Positions 54,668-63,382 of a DNA stretch of 64,000 nucleotides are shown piece by piece. The position numbers were made by a program, and so were the translations under genes. Source of the DNA: Halarcobacter sp. (lineage in GTDB: Bacteria > Campylobacterota > Campylobacteria > Campylobacterales > Arcobacteraceae); the NCBI RefSeq assembly GCF_963676935.1, contig NZ_OY781470.1:2700680-2764679 (forward strand). Reading direction: 5' to 3'. Under the pieces are notes generated by a model, which was not told the origin of the DNA, ran no database searches, and saw nothing but the letters and a program-made list of their open reading frames with translations. Positions within the stretch are counted from its first letter, which is position 1, and the number at the start of each line of letters is the position of its first letter.

Positions 54668-55076
54668 CCTCTTTCATAATCTCAAACCAATCTCTATTAA
54701 AATGTTTTTTTATATATCTTTCTTTATGAGGAACTATACATCCTGAACAATTTTGGTGTATATAATCTTCACCTTTGTATTGTGCCCCATCTTTTGAATC
54801 TATACTACAATATGAAAATAGTGTTTTATCCTCTTGTTTTTTAATCCCATCATCATCAAATCTAAAATTTGGACAGGCACATAAATAACAATTTAACTCT
54901 TCATAATCATGGCATTTTTTATTATTTTTATATAGAGGACAAAAATCATTCTCTTTTTCAACCATATTCTCAAATCTAAAATACTTTATCACTTCATCAT
55001 CTGATAAATCTTTTAACTTTTCTAAAATTTTTCCATGTTTTTTTCCATGTTCATTGAACCACTCATTATAAGTCAT
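54651..55076 (-). CDS. Cys-rich conserved protein, function unknown
   Basis: The 141-aa protein has eight Cys in paired motifs (DFCPLY, KKCHDYEELNCYLCACPNF, FSYCSID, HQNCSGCIVPHKE), which suggests zinc or Fe-S binding. There is no signal peptide. Short proteins of this look are common in Campylobacterota genomes. It ends 17 nt inside the convergent kinase gene. Confidence 0.7.
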   Translation of the reverse strand: MTYNEWFNEHGKKHGKILEKLKDLSDDEVIKYFRFENMVEKENDFCPLYKNNKKCHDYEELNCYLCACPNFRFDDDGIKKQEDKTLFSYCSIDSKDGAQYKGEDYIHQNCSGCIVPHKERYIKKHFNRDWFEIMKEVNLSK

Positions 55077-55091
55077 ATTTTCATTTCCTAA

Positions 55092-55778
55092 TTAAATATA
55101 TATCATCTTTTTTGTCATACCACCATCTACAACAAAATCACTTCCAGTAATAAAACCTTTGTTTTTTAATAAAAACTTTACTATATCAACTATATCATTT
55201 GGTGTTCCAACTCTACCACTAGGATGTTGATAATTATCTTGCGTAGATGGAATAAAGTTTTCATCTGTATTTATCCATCCGGGACTTATTGAGTTTACTT
55301 TTACATAAGGAGCTAATGAGATTGATAAAGCATGGGTTAAAGAACTAATACCACCCTTTGAAGCACTATAACTTTCTGTTCCTGATTCACTCATAAGGGC
55401 TCTTGTTGAAGAGATATTTATAATATGTCCTTTTGCTTCTTTTAAAAGATAACTAAACTCTTTTGATAAAATATATGGAGCTCTTAAGTTTGTATTTAAA
55501 ACCTCATCCCACTCATCATAAGTTTGTTTATCCAAAGATTTAAATAATCCAAATCCAGCATTGTTTATAAGTGCATATAAAGAATCTAATTCTAATTTTA
55601 TCGCTTCAATTATGTTTAAAAGTTCCTCTTTATTTGATAAATCACATTTATAAAAAGTGATTCCATCTATAGAATTTTCTTCTTTATCTATATTTATAAT
55701 ATTGTATTTTTTACTAAGCTTTTTAGCAAGAGCTTTTCCAATACCATTTGAAGCCCCTGTTATGATTATATTTTTCAA
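55092..55778 (-). CDS. Short-chain dehydrogenase/reductase
   Basis: The 228-aa classical SDR has cofactor motif TGASNGIGKALA (~6-17), NNAGFG (~75), catalytic Ser in ISSTRAL (~120) and YSASKGG (Tyr ~135, Lys ~139), with SPGWINT after. The acidic residue after the second strand (NIDKE) favours NAD. The substrate is unknown. It abuts dtd with no gap. Confidence 0.93.
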   Translation of the reverse strand: MKNIIITGASNGIGKALAKKLSKKYNIINIDKEENSIDGITFYKCDLSNKEELLNIIEAIKLELDSLYALINNAGFGLFKSLDKQTYDEWDEVLNTNLRAPYILSKEFSYLLKEAKGHIINISSTRALMSESGTESYSASKGGISSLTHALSISLAPYVKVNSISPGWINTDENFIPSTQDNYQHPSGRVGTPNDIVDIVKFLLKNKGFITGSDFVVDGGMTKKMIYI

Positions 55779-56225
55779 CTAAATCTCCTTGGAATCAACT
55801 ATAAAAGTTACAGGCCCATCATTTTGAATACTAACATCCATCATAGCTGCAAACACTCCTGTTTGAACCTCAATCCCCTCTTTTATCATATCATCTATAA
55901 ACTCTTCATAAAGTTCTTTTGCTACTGCTGGGTTTTCACTAGAGTCAAAGCTAGGACGTCGCCCTCTTTTTATATTTCCAGCTAAAGTAAATTGGGAGAT
56001 AATCAAGGCTTTACCTTTTATATCAAGTAACGATAGATTCATCTTGTCATTTTCATCTTGGAAGATTCTAAGGTTTACTATCTTGCTTACTAGTTTTTTT
56101 ACATCTTCACTAGTATCACCCTTTTTTACTCCCAAAAGAATATTTAATCCTTTATCTATCTTACCAACAATTTCACCATCTACTTTTACACTTGAACTGC
56201 GTACTCTTTGAATAACTGCTATCAT
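55779..56225 (-). CDS. dtd: D-aminoacyl-tRNA deacylase
   Basis: The 148-aa protein is of standard length: AVIQRVRSSSVKVDG start, the catalytic SQFTLAGN (~78-85; family SQFTL) and the NDGPVTF gate (~137). It removes D-amino acids (and Gly) from tRNA. It overlaps the transglutaminase-like gene by 4 nt. Confidence 0.96.
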   Translation of the reverse strand: MIAVIQRVRSSSVKVDGEIVGKIDKGLNILLGVKKGDTSEDVKKLVSKIVNLRIFQDENDKMNLSLLDIKGKALIISQFTLAGNIKRGRRPSFDSSENPAVAKELYEEFIDDMIKEGIEVQTGVFAAMMDVSIQNDGPVTFIVDSKEI

Positions 56226-56824
56226 CTATACTCCAAAGTATCTACTACTAATTTTTTGTTTTTAAATGGATCAATAAATGCTTTTATTTCATCAAAGCTA
56301 TATTTTAAAGGGAAACCTATTTGTGAACCTTTTGCTGTACTCTCTAAGATATAAAAAGGTCTTCCATTTATATATAGAGCTTTTTTATTTGGTAATATAA
56401 GATTTAGATGTACTACTACAAAAATATGCTTTGGAACCAATACAAAATAAGCTTCATAATCTCTTGCTTTAAGTAGTGATATTAAAAGATTGCTTTTATC
56501 ATCACAATCTCCATAATTTTGTTTTATAACATTTTTACCACTTCTTGCTACTGATTTATTTACCTTATAAGGGATATTTGTAACCAAATCCAACATACTT
56601 TGTACTTCACAAACTTTTGTATCACATCCTTGAATTAAGTTTTTTGCTAACTTTAAAGTATAGTCATCTTCCCTTACTTGGTTTACATAAGTCAATCCAC
56701 CTATATCAATAAATTGGTTTTTTACTATAAAAAAAGATTTAAATATCATTCCTACAATAAATAGAATTATCACAACAGATACAATAATTGAACTATAATA
56801 TATAAATTTATTCTCAAATAGCAT
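56222..56824 (-). CDS. Membrane-anchored transglutaminase-like protein
   Basis: The 200-aa protein has an N-terminal TM (~9-31) and a transglutaminase-fold core with Cys in NYGDCDDKSNLL (~109), His in HIFVVVH (~135-141) and an acidic residue in YILESTAKG. The Cys-His-Asp/Glu triad appears present. These bacterial proteins are usually thiol proteases or peptide-bond processors in the envelope; the target is unknown. Confidence 0.75.
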   Translation of the reverse strand: MLFENKFIYYSSIIVSVVIILFIVGMIFKSFFIVKNQFIDIGGLTYVNQVREDDYTLKLAKNLIQGCDTKVCEVQSMLDLVTNIPYKVNKSVARSGKNVIKQNYGDCDDKSNLLISLLKARDYEAYFVLVPKHIFVVVHLNLILPNKKALYINGRPFYILESTAKGSQIGFPLKYSFDEIKAFIDPFKNKKLVVDTLEYR

Positions 56825-57746
56825 ATAACACTTCTTTTAGTTTTTGAATATTATCTTTACCATTAACATAAATATTTATAAAATATTCATCAATAAAATC
56901 ATACTTAAGGCAATTGTATATTTTTATGTTTTCTTTTTCTAACTTCTCTCTAAATTTTTTAGAATCTATATTTTTTAATTTTATTAATAAAGAGTTTGAA
57001 CTACTATGAAATAGAAAATCTACAAATCTACATGAGTGAAATATCTTTTCTAATTCAATTCTATTTTTTATATTTATACTATTTGATATTGCTCTAAATT
57101 CTCTATCTTTTAATGATTCCTCTAAATACTTCATATCATACATAGATAATTTATCTTCAGGTTCAAATTTTCTTAGATTGTTTATATTTTCCATGGTTGA
57201 AAATATAGAAGATATATTTAAATTTTTATTTGAATAATATATTGAGTAGTTTTTTATGATATAAAGCTTTTCATATTGGTTTAGATAACTTACAGCAATT
57301 GTATCTGAACAAAAATCTAAAAGTGTTTCATCGATTATTATAGTTGCATTTTTTGATACCCAATACTTAAATAAATTTTCTAAATCATAAAAAGTTCCAT
57401 CAAGATAAGAAGGGTTTGCAAAAACAATTATACTATCCTCTTTTATTGGCAAAAATATATTCTCAAATCTATTTATAAGCCTTACTTCATATTTTAAGTT
57501 TGTTGCAGCTTTTTTGTATTCTAAACTACAAGGAGAATAGATAAAACAATATTTCTTATTCAAAAATTTTAATATTGAGTATATTGAAGAGCTGTAACCA
57601 TTGAATAATTCAACTTGTTTTTCAGATATTTTATATCTATTCTTTAAAAGTTCAAGTAGATATAAATAATCTAATTTTTCTATATTATTATAATCGATTT
57701 GTATATTTGGTTTTAAAAAATTCTCTTTTTTACTAAAATCTATCAT
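56814..57746 (-). CDS. Fold-type I aminotransferase-like protein lacking the PLP lysine
   Basis: The 310-aa protein resembles the HisC/CobC aminotransferase group: FNGYSSSIYSIL, FANPSYLDGTFYD (family NPNNPTG-like), IIIDETLLDF (family DEAY.DF). Where these enzymes have Ser-Lys, the PLP-binding residue, this has NYSIYYSNK, with Ile at ~169. A nearby Lys at ~174 could shift in, but the motif GLRLGY is also gone. It is probably not a working aminotransferase. Confidence 0.65.
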   Translation of the reverse strand: MIDFSKKENFLKPNIQIDYNNIEKLDYLYLLELLKNRYKISEKQVELFNGYSSSIYSILKFLNKKYCFIYSPCSLEYKKAATNLKYEVRLINRFENIFLPIKEDSIIVFANPSYLDGTFYDLENLFKYWVSKNATIIIDETLLDFCSDTIAVSYLNQYEKLYIIKNYSIYYSNKNLNISSIFSTMENINNLRKFEPEDKLSMYDMKYLEESLKDREFRAISNSINIKNRIELEKIFHSCRFVDFLFHSSSNSLLIKLKNIDSKKFREKLEKENIKIYNCLKYDFIDEYFINIYVNGKDNIQKLKEVLYAI

Positions 57747-57749
57747 TGT

Positions 57750-58349
57750 CTATATATTTAAAAAGTTTTTTATTCCAGTAAACATAATTTGTGCAGATAA
57801 TGCAGCAAGAAAAAGACCTGTGATTTTTGATACTACAAGAAGACCTTGTTTACCAATAACTTTTTTTATCACATGAGAAAAATATAACATAAATCCTATA
57901 ACTACAACAGCACATATAAGTGCTATGATACCTATCAGATTTTCAGTTGCATTTTTAAATCCAGCACCCATAACAAGTAAAATACCTATAGCTCCTGGTC
58001 CAATTGTAATAGGTATAGCTAAAGGAACAACTGCTAAATCATGTAGATTTGAGGCATCAACTTTTTGTCCATCTTTACTACCTTTAATCAATTCCACAGC
58101 TGATAAAAATAAAAGTGCTCCAGCACCTATTCTAAATGCATCTAAAGTGATTCCAAATATTGCAAAAAGATGTCTTCCAAAAAATAGTAATGCTAAACTA
58201 AGAAAAACAAGAGCTATTGTAACTTTTATCGCAAGAGTTTTTTTCTCTTTTGTAGAAGCTTCATTTGTCAAAGTTAAAAAAACTGACAAAACAAAGAAAG
58301 GTGTCATAATAAAAAACATTTTTAAAAATGTAGCAACAAAAAGTTCCAT
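57750..58349 (-). CDS. MarC-family inner-membrane protein
   Basis: The 199-aa protein has six TM helices with the MarC motif PLAIPITIGPGAIG (~105-118) and RIGAGALLFLSAVELI. The function of MarC proteins is not settled; the older antibiotic-resistance link was not upheld. Its ribosome site AGGAAG lies inside the hairpin that ends dsbD. Confidence 0.92.
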   Translation of the reverse strand: MELFVATFLKMFFIMTPFFVLSVFLTLTNEASTKEKKTLAIKVTIALVFLSLALLFFGRHLFAIFGITLDAFRIGAGALLFLSAVELIKGSKDGQKVDASNLHDLAVVPLAIPITIGPGAIGILLVMGAGFKNATENLIGIIALICAVVVIGFMLYFSHVIKKVIGKQGLLVVSKITGLFLAALSAQIMFTGIKNFLNI

Positions 58350-58353
58350 AAAA

Positions 58354-58382
58354 ACTTCCTAAAAATTATAATTTTAGGAAGT
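58354..58382 (-). terminator. dsbD terminator that also holds the marC ribosome site
   Basis: Read on the minus strand, ACTTCCTAAAA (58382-58372) and TTTTAGGAAGT (58364-58354) form a perfect 11-bp stem followed by TTTT, a standard intrinsic terminator. AGGAAG in its 3' arm is the ribosome site for ATG 58349. Confidence 0.7.
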
Positions 58383-58405
58383 ATATCAAAATAAAGAATA
58401 ATTTA

Positions 58406-60148
58406 CTAAAAGTGTTTGTTTAAAATCTCTAAAAAATCATCAGGATTTTTATATCCAACAATTTGTGCAGCTTTTATTTCATTATTGTCTTTATCCCAAA
58501 AAATTAATGCTGGAGGACCCACTACTCCAAACCTTTTTTGCATAGCTTTATCATCTGCATTATTTTCAGTTACATCAGCTTTTACTAAAGTAAACTCTTT
58601 TAGTTTGGCTATAACTCTTGGGTCTTTAAAAGTTATCTCTTCTAACTCTTTGCAAGAGATACACCAAGTGGCATAAAAATCAAGCATAACTGGTTTACTT
58701 GAAGCTTTTACAGCGGCATCAATTTCTATATTGTTTTTTACATAAACTACTGGCAAGGTTTCACTTTTAACTGCTGCCACACCTGAAGTAAATTTATCTA
58801 ATGGTTTTAAAACATTTGTAGCTCCACTAACTGCACCTACAAAAACAAGTACCCCATAAATAAGAATAACAATTGTTAAAATTCTTGCTAGAATATGTTC
58901 AAATATTTTTAAATAAACTGCTGTACCAATTAGTAATAATGCCCATAAGTACATAATAATACTTGGATCTAATACTCTATCTAACATCCAAACAGCAACA
59001 GCAAGCATAACTATACCAAATATCTTAGTAACAGATTCCATCCATCCACCAGGTTTTGGCATATATTTTCCTGCACCTAAACCTATTAATAATAGTGGTG
59101 CTCCCATTCCTATACTCATAACAAAAAGTGCTGCCCCACCAAGTATTGCATCACCTGTTTGTCCAATATACACTAAAGCTCCAGCAAGAGGTGGTGCAAC
59201 GCAAGGTCCAACTATTAAAGCAGATAAAAATCCCATAATAGCAATACCCACTACACCTTGATTCTCTTTACCATCTGTTGTTTTATTTATCTTATTTTGT
59301 AAACTTTGAGGTAATTCAAGTTTAAAATAACCAAACATAGAAAATGCAAGAGCAACAAAAATTGCAGCAAAGGCAACTAATACATATGGATTTTGAAGTG
59401 CTACTTGTAAATTAGCTCCAAACAATCCAGCTAAAACCCCAGCTATTGTATAAGCTACAGCCATTGATAAAACATAAACCAATGACAAAAAGAAACCCTT
59501 TGAAGCTGTTAAGTTACCACTATCTCCCGCTTTTACAATAATTGAAGATAAAATAGGAATCATTGGGAAAACACAAGGAGTTAAAGATAATAAAAGACCA
59601 AATCCAAAAAATGTTGCTAAAACTAAAAGTACATTTCCATCTTTTAAAGTTCCTGCGATAATATCAGTTTCATTTTGTGAAGTTGCAGTTTGCTCATTAG
59701 AAGAATCTAATTTTTCGACATCTTTTCCTGATTCATTTAAATCTACAGTTATAGTCTCACTCATTGGTGCATAACATAAACCTTGTTTTGAGCACCCTTG
59801 AAAATCAATTTGTACTTCAAAAGTAGAGCTTGAAGATTTTTGTTTTAACAAATCATATGGAATTTCAATATTTAAATCTTTTGTATGTATTTGCCAAATC
59901 TCATAAGGTTTTGCTTCAGGGACTATTAAATCTTTTCTAATATCTATTTTCTCTGGTTTAGTAATGAAAAATTTTAATTTATCATCATATAAATAGATAT
60001 CTTTACCTAGCTTTAGTTTAAAAACTAATTTATCTTCTTGTTTCTCAAAACTTGTTTTAAATGCTTCTTCTGGCTCTAGAAAACTTTGTTGTTGAATTCC
60101 AAAAGCATATAAAGAACAAATCAAAAGCAATAATATTTTTTTTATCAT
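58406..60148 (-). CDS. dsbD: Thiol:disulfide interchange protein DsbD
   Basis: The 580-aa protein has a signal peptide (~1-17) and an N-terminal periplasmic domain with Cys pair in QGCSKQGLCYAP (~118-124). Eight TM helices follow, with LTPCVFPMIP (~191) and GPCVAPPLAG (~315), then a C-terminal thioredoxin domain with ATWCISCKEL (~494-497). It carries electrons from the cytoplasm to periplasmic thiol proteins. A thioredoxin gene lies 13 nt upstream. Confidence 0.96.
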   Translation of the reverse strand: MIKKILLLLICSLYAFGIQQQSFLEPEEAFKTSFEKQEDKLVFKLKLGKDIYLYDDKLKFFITKPEKIDIRKDLIVPEAKPYEIWQIHTKDLNIEIPYDLLKQKSSSSTFEVQIDFQGCSKQGLCYAPMSETITVDLNESGKDVEKLDSSNEQTATSQNETDIIAGTLKDGNVLLVLATFFGFGLLLSLTPCVFPMIPILSSIIVKAGDSGNLTASKGFFLSLVYVLSMAVAYTIAGVLAGLFGANLQVALQNPYVLVAFAAIFVALAFSMFGYFKLELPQSLQNKINKTTDGKENQGVVGIAIMGFLSALIVGPCVAPPLAGALVYIGQTGDAILGGAALFVMSIGMGAPLLLIGLGAGKYMPKPGGWMESVTKIFGIVMLAVAVWMLDRVLDPSIIMYLWALLLIGTAVYLKIFEHILARILTIVILIYGVLVFVGAVSGATNVLKPLDKFTSGVAAVKSETLPVVYVKNNIEIDAAVKASSKPVMLDFYATWCISCKELEEITFKDPRVIAKLKEFTLVKADVTENNADDKAMQKRFGVVGPPALIFWDKDNNEIKAAQIVGYKNPDDFLEILNKHF

Positions 60149-60161
60149 CTGTTTTTAGTCC

Positions 60162-60527
60162 TTATTCAAAATAATCTTTAACGCTACTTTTTAACTCTTT
60201 AATACTTTTTAATCCAACTTCTGTTGTAACTAATTCTCCATCTTCAAAATAAGCAAGGGTAGGAAGTGCTCTAACACCATATGATATAGCTAAATCTCTA
60301 TATTGGTCTATATCTACTTTATAAATTGTTACATTTGATGGTTTAACTTTATTAAACTCTTCTAAAGTTCCTCCAAGAATTTTACAAGGTGGACACCAAG
60401 TAGCATAAAAATCAACTATAACATTTTTACCTTTTATTTTTTCAATAAAATTATCTTTTGTTAAATGTTCAAATGCAAATAGCTTACCAAAAGCAAAAAA
60501 TAATACAAGTAATAAGATTTTTTTCAT
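60162..60527 (-). CDS. Periplasmic thioredoxin-like protein
   Basis: The 121-aa protein has a signal peptide (~1-17) and a thioredoxin fold with active site ATWCPPCKIL (~44-47) and the cis-Pro in VRALPTLAYF. It is probably reduced by DsbD, encoded immediately downstream, and used in envelope disulfide repair or cytochrome c assembly. Confidence 0.92.
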   Translation of the reverse strand: MKKILLLVLFFAFGKLFAFEHLTKDNFIEKIKGKNVIVDFYATWCPPCKILGGTLEEFNKVKPSNVTIYKVDIDQYRDLAISYGVRALPTLAYFEDGELVTTEVGLKSIKELKSSVKDYFE

Positions 60528-60679
60528 TAAATTCCTTTTATTTTTTTTCTATTATACAAAAACTATGTGAAGTCTTTGTTTACTTATAAGAAAATCTAAG
60601 ATAAGAATTATAATTAAAAATTATATAATAATTAATATTTTTTTGATAAAATTTACTTTTTTAGTATAAAAGGTTACAT

Positions 60680-61036
60680 ATGAATACATTAATAGACCTT
60701 CCACCAAAAAGTGTTGAGTTTATGATAAAAGACAATATCCCTATGATTGATATTAGAAGACCTGATGAATGGAAAACTACTGGGGTTATAAAAAATGTAC
60801 ACAAACTAACATTTTTCGATGAGTATGGAAATCATGACATCCCAACTTGGATGAGAGAATTTGAAAAAATAGTTACTTCAAAAGATGAAACTTTTGTTTT
60901 GATTTGTGCACATGCAAATAGAACAAGAGTTGTAGGAGATTTTTTAATACAAAATCATGGATATACAAATGTTACTCATTTAGCAGGTGGAATGGCTTTA
61001 TGGCTTGAAGAAAATAGAGAAGTAGTTTTTGATTGA
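60680..61036 (+). CDS. Rhodanese-like domain protein
   Basis: The 118-aa single-domain rhodanese has MIDIRRPDEWK (~23) and active loop ICAHANRTR (Cys ~77) with LAGGMALWLEE near the end. It probably transfers sulfane sulfur or has a phosphatase-like relative role; no signal peptide. It ends at a T-tailed hairpin. Confidence 0.9.
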   Translation: MNTLIDLPPKSVEFMIKDNIPMIDIRRPDEWKTTGVIKNVHKLTFFDEYGNHDIPTWMREFEKIVTSKDETFVLICAHANRTRVVGDFLIQNHGYTNVTHLAGGMALWLEENREVVFD

Positions 61037-61065
61037 GAAGAAGAGTTTTAATCTTCTTCTTTTTT
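61037..61065 (+). terminator. Intrinsic terminator after the rhodanese gene
   Basis: GAAGAAGA (61037-61044) and TCTTCTTC (61052-61059) form the stem, followed by TTTTTTTC. It overlaps the 3' end of the convergent 76-aa gene. Confidence 0.75.
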
Positions 61066-61278
61066 CTTTTCACTAGCTTCTTGTAAAATAGCTATAACAT
61101 CATCTAAGTTTTCATAAGGAATATGAGATTTCCACTCAATATCTTTCCCATTTAAAGAGATTCCTATACTTACAATATCAGGTGTTCCTTTACCATATGG
61201 TTCAGAAACATTTGAAATAGAGATTTTACCTTTTTTTGTTCCAGCTAACTGAAGAGTTCCTAATTCTGTTGTTGCCAT
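61048..61278 (-). CDS. Conserved hypothetical 76-aa protein
   Basis: The small soluble protein is beta-rich at first (TLQLAGTKKGKISISNV, SIGISLNGKDIEW), with a helical, Lys/Glu-rich C-terminus (LQEASEKKKEED). AAAGGATAT precedes the ATG. No family is recognised. Confidence 0.6.
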   Translation of the reverse strand: MATTELGTLQLAGTKKGKISISNVSEPYGKGTPDIVSIGISLNGKDIEWKSHIPYENLDDVIAILQEASEKKKEED

Positions 61279-61391
61279 ATAATATCCTTTTGTAATTTTA
61301 AATATTACTATTTTACAAAAAGAAACTTTTGTTATCTTAAATTTATAATATTAATCGCTTTAGTTGGATTAAAAAGTAACCTTGGAACCCA

Positions 61392-62207
61392 TCAACTTGG
61401 TTTTGTAGCTATTCTTTGTCCATATTTTACATTTTGTCCTAACAACTCTTCTAATTGAACAAAATCTTTTTCCCAAACCATAACTACTGTTGAACCCATT
61501 TTAAAATAACCTAAACATTCACCTTTTTTAATCTCTAAAGATTCATATTCATATATTTTTATCTCTTTTGTCTCATTATTTGTTTCAACTTTTGGTTCAA
61601 AGTTAAATACCATTTGCCCCACATTTAAAGCTCCAACGAATACCATATAAAAAAGTTTTTCCTCATGTATACATTCTAAAATCACTCTTTCATTTTCAAC
61701 AAATAAATCAATCTGCTTATTTAGATATTTTAAATTAACAGGATACAATTTTCCTGGAACATGAATAAGTTTATTTACTTTAAAATCACATGGAGCATGA
61801 TATCTATGATAATCTTTTGGAGATAGGTAAAAATTCATATAAGAACCATTTTGAATCTTCTTAAAATTGTTTGCACAATTATAAGTTAACATCTCCTCAA
61901 CAGAATATTCCATACCTTTTATTTGAAGTAATAAATCATCTTCTAAATTTCCACATTGAGTTATTAAACTATCAGATGGTGAAATGAAGCAATCTTTGTC
62001 GTTATCTATTTCTCTTGGAATTGCAAGCTCTCTTGTAAATAGATCATTTAATGATTTATAGAATTTTGGATTTCTAAATTCACTCATATTTAAACCCAAA
62101 AATTTTACATATGCTCCATTTATAAATTTTTGAATAAATAATGGAAACTCAAATTTTGCAAACTTGCCAAAATATTGAGAAATTATATTTGTTATATGCA
62201 TAAACAC
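61392..62207 (-). CDS. psd: Phosphatidylserine decarboxylase
   Basis: The 271-aa protein has FTRELAIPREI and SPSDSLITQCG near the N-terminus, LSPKDYHRYHAP with the catalytic His (~135), and a KMGSTVVMVW cleavage motif (~237) where self-cleavage before Ser makes the pyruvoyl cofactor (LGST in most members). It makes phosphatidylethanolamine at the inner membrane. Confidence 0.93.
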   Translation of the reverse strand: MFMHITNIISQYFGKFAKFEFPLFIQKFINGAYVKFLGLNMSEFRNPKFYKSLNDLFTRELAIPREIDNDKDCFISPSDSLITQCGNLEDDLLLQIKGMEYSVEEMLTYNCANNFKKIQNGSYMNFYLSPKDYHRYHAPCDFKVNKLIHVPGKLYPVNLKYLNKQIDLFVENERVILECIHEEKLFYMVFVGALNVGQMVFNFEPKVETNNETKEIKIYEYESLEIKKGECLGYFKMGSTVVMVWEKDFVQLEELLGQNVKYGQRIATKPS

Positions 62208-62347
62208 CCTTATTAAATTTTATAATCTTTGCAAATTTTATCTAATCCCAAATTAAAATAGCTATTTAACAAAAAAATCTAAGTATTTTTAAACGCTATT
62301 TAGATAATCTTCCAAAATATATTTATAATTATTTAAAGGAAATAAAA

Positions 62348-62587
62348 ATGCACAAAATCATTGTAGAAAATCAATGTGGTTGCTTCAAAAGAAGTGACTT
62401 AGAAAACAATTTAGAACTAACTTCTAAAGATGAAGCTTTAAGTAAAGCAATACAAATGAAAAATCATATGAATGCACAATTTTGTGGAAAACATGAGTTT
62501 CAATTAATTGAAGATTCAGAAAATTTTGTTATCTCTTTTAGAGCGCCTCAAGAATCATCATGTTGTGGTACAGGATGCTGTAGCTAG
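62348..62587 (+). CDS. Small protein with Cys-rich C-terminal tail
   Basis: The 79-aa protein has NQCGCFKRSD near the N-terminus and ends SSCCGTGCCS, giving seven Cys in total, including one in AQFCGKHEF. The tail resembles metal-binding or carrier tails of small Campylobacterota proteins. AAAGGA lies 7 nt upstream of the ATG. Function unknown. Confidence 0.65.
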   Translation: MHKIIVENQCGCFKRSDLENNLELTSKDEALSKAIQMKNHMNAQFCGKHEFQLIEDSENFVISFRAPQESSCCGTGCCS

Positions 62588-62610
62588 GGATATGGTTAAA
62601 ACCATATTCC
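62587..62610. terminator. Bidirectional terminator
   Basis: GGGATATGGTT (62587-62597) and AACCATATTCC (62600-62610) make an 11-bp stem with one G-T pair, placed between convergent genes at 62587 and 62610; the plus-strand side is followed by TATTTC. Confidence 0.65.
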
Positions 62611-63338
62611 TATTTCAATTCTTTTTTTCTTTGTAAATATTTATCTATAGCTTTTTTTATCAATTCATAATTTTGACCATCACCTTGTATTCTTTGAAAA
62701 CATTTTTCATAATCAGCAATAGGATCAACTTTTTCTATCTCAAACATAATATCTAAAAAAGCATGGAAAGGCACATGATCACCACTTCTTGTAAAATGTA
62801 TCGCTCTTTGTAAAGATACAAATGGATTTTGATTTATTCTTGTAATATCGTTATATCTTTTTTCCATATAATCAATAAACTCTTTTCTAACTTCCCACTG
62901 AATAACTTCAACTTTATTAGTTTTAGTATTTAGCTTACACTTAAATCCAATTTTTGTTGAATAAAAATCAAAAATATCTATTACAAATTTTAAATCTTTA
63001 TTTAAAAATCTTTCTCTATAAACACATTGAAAGATGTCATCCTCAAAAATAAAAGTATGCGAATTGTTTTTATATAAAAAATACTCCTCATCAATTGAAC
63101 TTACCATCTCTTTTAAATCAGAATCAGTTAAAAAAAACATATCAATATCTCTAAAAGTGTCTCTTTTTAAACACGAACCCGCTAAATAAAACTCAACAAA
63201 ATCTTCATCCATAGGATTAGAGATAACATTTCTAAAAAAATTTTCTATTCTATCAATTACATTTTTTAATCTTTTATCTAGTTTATAAGTCAATTCGTCA
63301 TTGATAAAATCATACTCTTTCCAAAATTTGTAATTCAA
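62610..63338 (-). CDS. Nucleotidyltransferase-fold protein
   Basis: The 242-aa protein has the pol-beta-type motif AGSCLKRDTFRDIDMFF (~51-67; GS followed by DxD), a third acidic residue in FVIDIFDFY (~130), then a helical C-terminal half. It may transfer nucleotides to a small molecule or RNA. No toxin/antitoxin partner is seen, so the role is open. Confidence 0.72.
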   Translation of the reverse strand: MNYKFWKEYDFINDELTYKLDKRLKNVIDRIENFFRNVISNPMDEDFVEFYLAGSCLKRDTFRDIDMFFLTDSDLKEMVSSIDEEYFLYKNNSHTFIFEDDIFQCVYRERFLNKDLKFVIDIFDFYSTKIGFKCKLNTKTNKVEVIQWEVRKEFIDYMEKRYNDITRINQNPFVSLQRAIHFTRSGDHVPFHAFLDIMFEIEKVDPIADYEKCFQRIQGDGQNYELIKKAIDKYLQRKKELK

Positions 63339-63382
63339 AATAACCTCTTTAAATCAATATATATTATTTTATAATATTTATG

